From Candidatus Nomurabacteria bacterium (GTDB taxonomy: Bacteria; Patescibacteriota; Minisyncoccia; Phycocordibacterales; UBA9973): a stretch of 10,303 nucleotides of DNA. The stretch lies in NCBI GenBank assembly GCA_021413625.1, contig JAIOPY010000076.1, positions 1 through 10,303 of the forward strand, written 5' to 3'. Of the stretch, positions 4,873-10,303 are shown in pieces (positions within the stretch are counted from its first letter, which is position 1; each line of letters starts with the position of its first letter). Position numbers and translations under genes: made by a program. Under the pieces are notes generated by a model. The model made no database searches and had not been told where the DNA came from. It saw only the letters and a list, made by a program, of their open reading frames with translations.

Positions 4873-5944
4873 AATTATTGGCGCGGGTGAAGCCAAAACT
4901 TTTGGTATGCGTCATGGCTATGTAGTCAACACTGCTCTGGTCACTGCAAGTGTACAGAACGCAGTTAAAATAGCTGAAGAAACTTCGGGTATAAAAATAA
5001 AACGCGCTTTTGTTTCTGTAGGTGGAGTAAGTATGCGTGGAGACATAAGCACTGGTTCAGTTATCATTTCTAAAGCAGATGGTGAAGTAACCAGCTTAGA
5101 CGTTGAAAAAGCTTTAGAAGAATCTGAAAATAACCTTAATTTAAATAATAAAAAGGTCATCCACGTGTTCCCCATCTCTTATAGATTAGACGGCAAAGAG
5201 GTTTTTGGCAGAATAGAGGGTATGAGAGGAAATAAGCTTGAAATAAAGGCTATTTTTGTGACTTACTCAGTCCCACACTTAGAAGATTTGTTAGAAGTAA
5301 TAGAAAAAGCTGGGGTAGAGACTATAGATGTAATTTCATCGTCTTTTGCTGGTAGCCAGATAGCCTTGTCGGACAAACAAAAGATAGTGGGTGGAGCACT
5401 AGTAGATATAGGCTCTGAGACTGTATCCTTGGCTGTTTTTGAAAACGGTTTATTAGTATCTTTACAAACTTTTTCAATCGGTGGCGAAGATATTACAAAC
5501 GGTATTGCCTTAGGATTAAAAATTCCACTTGAAAAAGCGGAAGAATATAAAAAAGGAAATACACCAGATGATTACAATAGAAAAAAATTAGAAGAAATAA
5601 TTGATGCACGTTTATCGGATATTTTTGAATTAATAGAAAATCATTTAAAAAAAATAAAACGTTCTGAACTCTTGCCAGCTGGAATAGTATTTATAGGTGG
5701 TGGCGCAAACACTATGAATATAGAAGAAGCCTCCAGAGACTCTCTGAAACTACCTGCAAAAGTTGGCACCACGGATATATTTGGAAATACTAAAACAAAG
5801 TTGCGCGACCCATCTTGGTTTAACGCGCTAGGGCTCATAATTTTATCCAAAGACAGTGACAATTCCTCTCATGACTCGCTGGGTAGCGTGTATAAAAATA
5901 TAAAAAACGCAATAAAATCAAGCATAAAACAGTTGATGCCGTAA
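4781..5944 (+). CDS. ftsA: Cell division protein FtsA
   Basis: This 387-aa actin-fold ATPase tethers the FtsZ ring to the membrane. The phosphate-1 loop is near residues 8-21 (GIDVGSATTKVVVG), phosphate-2 near 205-218 (GALVDIGSETVSLA), and the adenosine motif near 301-313 (GIVFIGGGANTMN). SHS2 (1C) features lie between the first two. The final segment VYKNIKNAIKSSIKQLM (370-386) reads as the amphipathic membrane-targeting helix, joined by a Ser/Asp-rich linker. The ATG at 4781 leaves a natural short N-terminus before the first strand, and it lies inside ybeY in another frame. Only a weak AGAAG is upstream. It is followed by ftsZ after 138 nt. Confidence 0.95.
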   Translation: MIRNISIGIDVGSATTKVVVGEFLKGEKNPKIIGAGEAKTFGMRHGYVVNTALVTASVQNAVKIAEETSGIKIKRAFVSVGGVSMRGDISTGSVIISKADGEVTSLDVEKALEESENNLNLNNKKVIHVFPISYRLDGKEVFGRIEGMRGNKLEIKAIFVTYSVPHLEDLLEVIEKAGVETIDVISSSFAGSQIALSDKQKIVGGALVDIGSETVSLAVFENGLLVSLQTFSIGGEDITNGIALGLKIPLEKAEEYKKGNTPDDYNRKKLEEIIDARLSDIFELIENHLKKIKRSELLPAGIVFIGGGANTMNIEEASRDSLKLPAKVGTTDIFGNTKTKLRDPSWFNALGLIILSKDSDNSSHDSLGSVYKNIKNAIKSSIKQLMP

Positions 5945-6015
5945 ACACAGGCTCTAGGAACTGGGCTTTAGGCTTTAGAGTAAAAAAGCTGTTTTTAGTG
6001 CGCTTATCCTAAAAC

Positions 6016-6043
6016 TTTGCTTTTTTAAATTTTCTGCTATGAT
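6016..6043 (+). promoter_or_regulatory. ftsZ promoter, extended -10
   Basis: TTTGCT (6016-6021), a 16-nt spacer and TATGAT (6038-6043) preceded by TGC form a good extended -10 promoter. A start near 6050 gives a leader of about 33 nt with no SD. ftsZ can therefore be expressed independently of rpsU-ybeY-ftsA. Confidence 0.7.
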
Positions 6044-6082
6044 GGAGCTTATATAAATAACCTTATTTTTTATTAAAAAATT

Positions 6083-7282
6083 ATGCCAAAAGTAAACCCA
6101 GTTATAGAAAGTTTCGCTCGTATTATGGTTGTCGGAGTAGGAGGCTCTGGAAAGAACGCGGTGAACCACATGATAAATTCTAAAGTGAAAGGTGTGTCAT
6201 TTATTTGCATGAACACTGATACTCAAGATTTGCATCATTCTTTGGCTGAGAAAAAAATTCATATCGGAAAAAATTTAACCAAAGGTTTAGGCGCAGGCAT
6301 GAATCCAGAAGTTGGAAAGAAAGCTGCAGAAGAAACAAAATCTGAAATTCAAGATGTTATAAAAGGCGCAGACATGATTTTTATTGCTTGCGGAATGGGT
6401 GGAGGAACTGGCACTGGTGCAGCGCCTATCGTTGCACGAGCAGCTAAGGAACAAGGCATATTAACTGTAGCTGTTACCACCAAGCCATTCTTTTTTGAAG
6501 GAAACCAAAGAATGAAAATTGCTGAAAAAGGCATTGAAGAGTTGGCCAAGGAGGTAGATGCTATAATCATCATTCCAAACGACAAATTACTCCAATTAGC
6601 TGATAAAAACACGAATTTTAAGGACGCTTTTGCTCAGTGCGATGACGTATTACGTCAAGCAGTAGAAGGTATTTCTGACCTTATAACCACTCCAGGCGTT
6701 ATAAATGTGGACTTTGCTGATATTAGAGCCATTATGGCAGACGCAGGTAGCGCGCTTATGGGTATCGGTTCTGCTTCAGGAGAAAAACGAGCAGAGAAAG
6801 CAGCATTGGCTGCAATAAACTCCCCTCTTCTTGAGGTTTCAATTAACGGCGCAAAAGGAGTTTTGTTTGCTATCTCTGGTGGAGACGATGTAACCATTCA
6901 TGAAATAAAAGAAGCAGCAAAAATAATTACGGAATCAATTGATAAAGATGCAAAAGTTATTTTTGGAACCATAAGAGATGAAAAATTAAAGAAAGGTGAA
7001 TTAAGAGTAACAGTGATTGCCACAAACTTCGGCGGTGAAATGCCTCGCAAAAATCTTTTCTCTAACGCAAACGCAGGTGGAGCTTTACTGAAAGAAGAAA
7101 ACGCAGCCATGGTAAAGAAAGAAGTACACAATACTATTCAAAGTGGTAACAATATGAATAATAGTGATTTCACTAGTAAAAAAGTAGAGAAAAAAGCTGA
7201 AGTTGTAGAAGATATAATTATTGACGATGACACTAGTGACTGGAGCGCTGTTCCAGCATTTCTACGAAGAAATAAGAAATAA
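6083..7282 (+). CDS. ftsZ: Cell division GTPase FtsZ
   Basis: This 399-aa tubulin homologue polymerises with GTP into the division ring. VVGVGGSGKNAVNHMI (16-31) opens the GTPase domain. GGGTGTGAAP (106-115) is the tubulin signature. The T7 catalytic loop NVDFADIRAIM (208-218) retains N208, D210 and D213. A variable linker (about 325-385) ends in an acidic stretch (DIIIDDDTSD) and the conserved C-terminal peptide WSAVPAFLRR (387-396), which binds FtsA. Length and order are normal. There is no SD; the leader is AT-rich. In this genome ftsA-ftsZ lies about 4 kb from mraZ-rsmH and is read in the opposite direction, so the dcw cluster is split. Confidence 0.97.
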   Translation: MPKVNPVIESFARIMVVGVGGSGKNAVNHMINSKVKGVSFICMNTDTQDLHHSLAEKKIHIGKNLTKGLGAGMNPEVGKKAAEETKSEIQDVIKGADMIFIACGMGGGTGTGAAPIVARAAKEQGILTVAVTTKPFFFEGNQRMKIAEKGIEELAKEVDAIIIIPNDKLLQLADKNTNFKDAFAQCDDVLRQAVEGISDLITTPGVINVDFADIRAIMADAGSALMGIGSASGEKRAEKAALAAINSPLLEVSINGAKGVLFAISGGDDVTIHEIKEAAKIITESIDKDAKVIFGTIRDEKLKKGELRVTVIATNFGGEMPRKNLFSNANAGGALLKEENAAMVKKEVHNTIQSGNNMNNSDFTSKKVEKKAEVVEDIIIDDDTSDWSAVPAFLRRNKK

Positions 7283-7320
7283 AACTCGTTGCAGGCATAT
7301 TTTTTAGAAGGCCTTTCGCA

Positions 7321-7360
7321 AGCCGACGGGCTGAGAAGTTCGCTGGCACAGCAGTGCCAG
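7321..7360 (+). other. Structured 3' region of ftsZ (two hairpins)
   Basis: AGCC-GACG-GGCT (7321-7332) and a perfect 7-bp stem CTGGCAC (7343-7349) with GTGCCAG (7354-7360) closed by a 4-nt loop lie after ftsZ. No T run follows the second stem directly, so classic intrinsic termination is doubtful. It could be a processing or stability element, or a weak terminator. Confidence 0.5.
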
Positions 7361-7397
7361 ATAGATTGCCTTATAAAAAATCGTGCCAAGAAAGAGT

Positions 7398-7428
7398 TTG
7401 TTTTAAAATCTTAAAATTAATGTATAAT
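7398..7428 (+). promoter_or_regulatory. Promoter of the flavoprotein reductase (leaderless)
   Basis: A consensus TATAAT (7423-7428) lies 6 nt before the ATG at 7435, with TTGTTT (7398-7403) 19 nt upstream. The transcript would begin at or within a base of the start codon. Confidence 0.6.
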
Positions 7429-7434
7429 AATCCA

Positions 7435-8379
7435 ATGACTTATGATTTAATCATTATCGGAGGTGGACCGGCTGGCTCTGCTGCTGCGGTTTACGCTTCT
7501 AGAAAAAGACTGAAAACACTACTCCTTACCGCAGAATGGGGCGGGCAAAGTGTGGTATCAGAACAAATCTACAACTGGATAGGTACTACTGCCCTATCTG
7601 GAAATGAACTAGCGGAAAATTTTAAAAAACACGTATTAGCTAATGCTGTAGGCGCTGGTAATGTTACTTCTACTTTAGAAGTCAAAGAAGGCGCTAAAGT
7701 AGCTACCATATTAAAAAATGGTGAAATTTTTTCTATTAAAACAGAAACTGGTGAAGAATTTACTACCAAAACAATTTTAATCTCAACTGGCAGTGGTAGA
7801 AGAAAGCTTGTTGCCAAAGGCGCAGACCGTCTGGAACACAAGGGCCTCACCTACTGCGCTTCTTGTGATGGACCACTTTTTGAAGGACAGGATGTAGCTG
7901 TGATTGGTGGTGGCAATGCTGGTTTTGAAACTGCGGCGCAGCTGCTGGCATACTGTAAATCCGTAACACTTATAAACAGAAGTGATACTTTTCGCGCAGA
8001 TGAAATAACCGTGGAAAAAGTTTTAAAGAATCCAAAAATGAATTCTATAAAAAATGCCGAAATCCTAGAAGTAAAAGGTGAAAAATTTGTAGAAGGTTTG
8101 GTTTATAAAGACGTTAAAACCAATGAAGAAAAAGAGTTGAAAGTTACCGGAATATTTGTAGAAATAGGACAAATACCAAACACCGAGTTTGCAAAAGGTG
8201 TCGTGCCACTTGATGCAATAGGTAGAATAAAAATAGACCCGACAACTCAAAAAACATCTGTGCCAGGCATCTGGGCAGCTGGAGATTGCACAGACGTGCT
8301 ATACCATCAAAACAACATTGCCGCTGGCGATGCTGTGCGAGCCTTGGAAGATATTTATCTAGCCATTCACACTAAGTAA
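7435..8379 (+). CDS. trxB: Thioredoxin reductase / AhpF-like flavoprotein
   Basis: This 314-aa FAD/NAD(P)H disulfide reductase starts MTYDLIIIGGGPAGSAAAVY, the FAD Rossmann motif (residues 5-20). The redox pair is CASC (C141, C144) in CASCDGPLFEG. The NAD(P) loop is GGGNAGFE (158-165), and the second FAD contact is IWAAGDCTDV (279-288). The usual NADPH-selective HRR-x-x-x-R stretch is replaced by NRSDTFRADE (181-190), so cofactor preference may differ. The CDGPLF, GGGN-G-E and AAGDCTDVLYHQ-N-I-AAGDA segments look closer to the AhpF C-terminal domain than to classic TrxB, but there is no N-terminal thioredoxin-like part. The ATG at 7435 is chosen because the FAD fold begins there and a TATAAT sits just upstream; an in-frame extension to 7354 covers hairpin sequence. 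It likely recycles a thioredoxin- or glutaredoxin-like protein encoded elsewhere. Confidence 0.9.
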   Translation: MTYDLIIIGGGPAGSAAAVYASRKRLKTLLLTAEWGGQSVVSEQIYNWIGTTALSGNELAENFKKHVLANAVGAGNVTSTLEVKEGAKVATILKNGEIFSIKTETGEEFTTKTILISTGSGRRKLVAKGADRLEHKGLTYCASCDGPLFEGQDVAVIGGGNAGFETAAQLLAYCKSVTLINRSDTFRADEITVEKVLKNPKMNSIKNAEILEVKGEKFVEGLVYKDVKTNEEKELKVTGIFVEIGQIPNTEFAKGVVPLDAIGRIKIDPTTQKTSVPGIWAAGDCTDVLYHQNNIAAGDAVRALEDIYLAIHTK

Positions 8380-8865
8380 TTAGTTGGTGACTATAATGGT
8401 TCCTGTTAAGCTTGGGAACATTACGTCTTTATACGCTACAGTGCCAACTTGATTAAAAGTAAAACTATAAGTTTTGTCTTTTACTAAAACTCCACTATTA
8501 AATTCATTTTTAGTGCCAGCGATTAAATGACCTGCTTCATCTTTATTTGTCCAAACGACAGTGTCTCCTTTTTTTACTGAAAGTGAAGTTTTATCAAATT
8601 TTGAATCAACTATATTAACGTTATGGGTAACGTGAACAACTTTAGGCGCAATTAGTGGATTGATAGACTCTTCAGGCACCATAACAGGTGAAGGTAAACT
8701 CTCTTCTTCATCTTCTATGATAGGAAAAGTGGGTGAACCAGGTTCACCGCTTGAAATAACATCACCATTGGTGTCATGTTTTACCCCAGTTAAAAAATAC
8801 CAACTAAAAGCTCCGCCGATAATTAAAATAACGATTATAAATAAAATAGTGTGTTTGGTGTTCAT
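8380..8865 (-). CDS. Membrane-anchored cupredoxin-fold protein with degenerate copper site
   Basis: In this 161-aa protein, residues 6-26 form one hydrophobic segment (signal anchor). A Pro/Glu/Ser-rich linker (30-75) follows, then a C-terminal beta-domain (about 76-161) with the cupredoxin pattern VKKGDTVVWTNKDEAGHLI (97-115), F-x-SGVL, Y-x-F-T-F and GTIIV. In active type-1 copper proteins the end reads Y-x-C-x-x-H-P-x-M-x-G. Here it is YKDVMFPSLTG (145-155): Asp replaces Cys, Phe replaces His, Leu replaces Met, and only H113 remains. It is probably a surface-exposed domain facing outwards that does not bind copper in the classical way. The gene is convergent with the reductase: its stop begins at the base after the reductase stop. 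Confidence 0.78.
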   Translation of the reverse strand: MNTKHTILFIIVILIIGGAFSWYFLTGVKHDTNGDVISSGEPGSPTFPIIEDEEESLPSPVMVPEESINPLIAPKVVHVTHNVNIVDSKFDKTSLSVKKGDTVVWTNKDEAGHLIAGTKNEFNSGVLVKDKTYSFTFNQVGTVAYKDVMFPSLTGTIIVTN

Positions 8866-8894
8866 AATTTAAAAGTTAATTGAGTAATATAAGA

Positions 8895-8923
8895 ATTATA
8901 GTTCTGTAAAATTTTTAAGTCAA
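8895..8923 (-). promoter_or_regulatory. Promoter of the cupredoxin-like gene
   Basis: On the minus strand TTGACT (8918-8923), a 17-nt spacer and a perfect TATAAT (8895-8900) form a near-consensus sigma-70 promoter. The leader is about 20-25 nt, AT-rich, with no SD. Confidence 0.8.
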
Positions 8924-8940
8924 TGTGACAGCTAAAACTT

Positions 8941-8969
8941 TTGCGATTTTTTTAAAAATAAGCTAATAT
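8941..8969 (+). promoter_or_regulatory. tRNA-Glu promoter
   Basis: TTGCGA (8941-8946), a 17-nt spacer and TAATAT (8964-8969) predict a start at about 8976, only a few nt before the tRNA 5' end. It is divergent from the cupredoxin-like promoter, 17 nt away. Confidence 0.7.
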
Positions 8970-8979
8970 AAAAGCCACT

Positions 8980-9051
8980 GGCCCTATCGTCTAACGGTTA
9001 GGACATCGGCTTTTCAAGCCGGTAATCCGGGTTCGATTCCCGGTAGGGTCA
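8980..9051 (+). tRNA. tRNA-Glu (anticodon UUC)
   Basis: A full cloverleaf can be drawn. The acceptor GGCCCTA (8980-8986) pairs with TAGGGTC (9044-9050) with one G-U pair, and the discriminator is A9051. The D arm is 8989-9004 with TAACGGTTAG in the loop. The anticodon stem is TCGGC (9006-9010) with GCCGG (9018-9022). The loop TTTTCAA gives anticodon TTC, reading GAA/GAG. The T arm is CCGGG-TTCGATT-CCCGG (9027-9043). CCA is not encoded (CAA follows), so a nucleotidyltransferase must add it. A 13-nt near-palindrome CACAAATTTTGTG follows at 9050-9062. Confidence 0.97.
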
Positions 9052-9080
9052 CAAATTTTGTGTTACAATAATAACCGTAA

Positions 9081-9809
9081 ATGAAAAAAATTAAACTTGG
9101 CAGTTTAAAAGAAACTGGTTTGTCTTTACTTCCTGACTTAACAGGCTTTCTTACTCCAACGACAATTACTGATCCCCAAATGGCTATTGCTAATGTTGGA
9201 GTCGCAATAATCACTAAAAAAATCTCTGATTTTGTCCAAGAATATAAACAAAAAAAGAAAAGCAAAAAGATAAAAGACGAAGTAAATATCTCAACTGGTT
9301 CTTCGTTTTATGAAATTCTAAAATTTATCGATGAAAAAAACCCTGACGAAGAAACTTTGAAAGCTATTAAGTCCATATTTTTCCGTTCCATTAGAAAAGA
9401 TTCCACAGAACAAGAAGAATCTTTGGCGTATCAATTTATGCAAATTTGCAAACAGTTAACAGGACAAGACATCTTAATTCTAAAAGCTTCATATGAAATT
9501 GCTTCAAAGAAAAGTAACGCTATCCCAGCAGAACACATTAAAACCGATAACCCAGAAATTTGGGCTTCCTCTGTGGCTATGCAACTTGGACACCAAATTT
9601 CAGAACTAATAACTAGCAGAGAAGAACACCTAGTTAAATTAACTCTAATTTTACCAACACATATAAAAAAGATAAAAAACTTAGTTTGGATGCCTGACCC
9701 TGACCCTGAAGAAAAGTATCATGAACTTAAGGTTTTTATAGCTAATGAAAGATTTAGATTAACTAAGTTGGGTTATAGATTATGTGAATACTTATCTTGT
9801 GAAGATTAA
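9081..9809 (+). CDS. Hypothetical 242-aa protein
   Basis: I do not recognise this protein with confidence. It starts 29 nt after tRNA-Glu, with no SD; TACAAT (9064-9069) could be a -10 giving a very short leader. There is no clear signal peptide. Residues 34-52 (MAIANVGVAIITKKISDFV) are moderately hydrophobic and followed by a Lys-rich run (KQKKKSKKIKDE, 56-67). The rest is charged and mostly helical. Visible segments are DEETLKAIKSIFFRSIR (89-105), an ICKQLTGQDILILKASYEIA stretch (122-141) and a C-terminal ERFRLTKLGYRLCEYL (223-238). Such endings occur in loosely defined accessory proteins of the DUF4393 or DUF2806 kind, some of which are defence-associated, but this is resemblance only. Base composition matches the host genes. 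The position beside a tRNA fits an accessory gene. Confidence 0.75.
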   Translation: MKKIKLGSLKETGLSLLPDLTGFLTPTTITDPQMAIANVGVAIITKKISDFVQEYKQKKKSKKIKDEVNISTGSSFYEILKFIDEKNPDEETLKAIKSIFFRSIRKDSTEQEESLAYQFMQICKQLTGQDILILKASYEIASKKSNAIPAEHIKTDNPEIWASSVAMQLGHQISELITSREEHLVKLTLILPTHIKKIKNLVWMPDPDPEEKYHELKVFIANERFRLTKLGYRLCEYLSCED

Positions 9810-10044
9810 TAGGCTCTAATATCCCCAAAACCTTTTATTTGATTGAACAACTGATTCCAATTCCGTATAATTAGGGTCATCATATACTTTTTAATTTTAA
9901 TTTATAAACCTCATTGGGTTCCAATTTCTATTTTTCGTGACAACATATAACCGATGTGGGAGCCAAACGGTAAGGCATACTTGCCTCAAGGTGTGACCGA
10001 AGTTTAATGCAGGTCCATTTACTTTGAACTAAGTTTCTCTATAT
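9810..10044. other. Non-coding stretch with tRNA-like folding and a tRNA 3'-end echo
   Basis: No gene is supported in these 235 bp between two convergent genes, and no clear intrinsic terminator is seen. TAGGGTCA (9872-9879) repeats the last 8 nt of tRNA-Glu. GCC-AAACGGTAA-GGC (9962-9976) has the form of a tRNA D arm. Several short stems follow: GGCA/TGCC at 9974-9985, and GACC (9995-9998) with GGTC further on. No acceptor or T arm completes a tRNA. Confidence 0.45.
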
Positions 10045-10303
10045 TTATCTAGAAACACAGGAGTTTCCATTTTTGATATATCCAGTGTTGCAATTCCAGC
10101 TGTCACCGAAATAGCTAAGAGAGGCGTGTGCAGGGACAACTATTTTGTCACATTTAGAGGTTGAATAGTTCTTTTTGTATCCTGAATTACAATTCCAACT
10201 ATCTCCAAAATAACTTAAGGAAGCGTTGGCAGGGATAATTACTTTTTCACACTGTCCTGAACTATAGTTCTTTTTGTATCCTGAATTACAATTCCAGTCA
10301 TCC
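10045..10303 (-). CDS. Cys/Trp-rich repeat protein, C-terminal fragment
   Basis: The last 85 codons plus a TAA are visible; the gene enters from beyond the right edge. The product is built of 33-residue repeats with Trp at fragment residues 3, 36 and 69. Each repeat follows W-N-C-N-(S/T)-G-Y-x-K-N, then a Cys, then IPANASLSYFGDS or a close variant. Each unit has two cysteines, suggesting one disulfide per unit, as in exported EGF-like or lectin-like modules. It ends shortly after the last unit (NGNSCVSR). The N-terminus, presumably with a signal peptide, is not in the window. Secretion and surface adhesion are inferences from the disulfide-type repeat pattern. The call as a real gene is firm because the repeats are conserved in frame at protein level. 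Confidence 0.85.
   Translation of the reverse strand, partial: DDWNCNSGYKKNYSSGQCEKVIIPANASLSYFGDSWNCNSGYKKNYSTSKCDKIVVPAHASLSYFGDSWNCNTGYIKNGNSCVSR
10060..10303 (-). repeat. 99-bp in-frame tandem repeat
   Basis: The 99-bp unit of the repeat protein is present about 2.5 times here and clearly continues rightwards. The two right-hand units share near-identical DNA around TTTTTGTATCCTGAATTACA (10172-10191 and again at 10271-10290). The leftmost, C-terminal unit has diverged. Confidence 0.85.

Noticed and set aside
7354..7434. Upstream start for the reductase giving 27 extra residues
   Set aside because: The extra part is encoded by hairpin and promoter sequence and lies before the FAD motif; a TATAAT sits just before the ATG at 7435.
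4408..8379. Alternative genetic code (TGA as Gly or Trp)
   Set aside because: All core genes read through intact with the standard code, and Trp is TGG.
9945..10025. A complete second tRNA gene (Gln-like D arm)
   Set aside because: Only the D arm fits. No acceptor pairing, no proper T arm and no clear anticodon stem.

Overview
The window is AT-rich and looks like a Candidate Phyla Radiation (Patescibacteria, Parcubacteria-like) chromosome. The signs are a very compact layout, Lys/Asn/Ile-rich proteins, TAA stops on every housekeeping gene, almost no Shine-Dalgarno (SD) sites in front of housekeeping genes, and several starts that lie directly at the expected transcription start (apparently leaderless). 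TGG encodes Trp and no in-frame TGA is needed, so the code looks standard. The lineage call is an inference from these features and from the gene types, not from a phylogenetic marker comparison.

Layout. Positions 1-640 (minus strand) hold the head of a dcw (division and cell wall) cluster: mraZ and the first 30 codons of rsmH, with a textbook tandem MraZ operator upstream of mraZ. Positions about 665-1689 hold a striking foreign-looking island. It has two small GC-rich genes on the plus strand, each with its own AT-rich promoter, a strong SD, a TGA stop, a gene-specific hairpin, and then a shared 76-77 bp repeat containing a GC-rich stem-loop. This is the layout of a gene-cassette array and is the best candidate for an undescribed system. 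Positions 1703-4093 (minus) are greA-lysS; the LysRS carries an extra C-terminal domain that resembles DUF2000 (peptidyl-tRNA-hydrolase-II-like fold).

Positions 4178-7282 (plus) are rpsU, ybeY, ftsA and ftsZ: ribosome maturation and the division ring. ybeY runs 92 nt into ftsA, and ftsZ has its own extended -10 promoter. Positions 7435-8379 encode an AhpF/TrxB-type flavoprotein reductase. It abuts, tail to tail with no spacer, a membrane-anchored cupredoxin-fold protein that has lost most copper ligands. A tRNA-Glu(UUC) gene with a clear promoter follows at 8980-9051, then an unrecognised 242-aa protein. A 235-bp non-coding stretch with tRNA-like folding comes next. The window ends in the C-terminus of a Cys/Trp-rich repeat protein (minus strand, 33-residue repeats), probably surface or secreted.

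Together the core genes cover cell division (MraZ, RsmH, FtsA, FtsZ), translation (LysRS, bS21, YbeY, tRNA-Glu) and transcript elongation (GreA). The accessory material is the GC-rich cassette pair, the cupredoxin-like protein, the 242-aa protein and the repeat protein.
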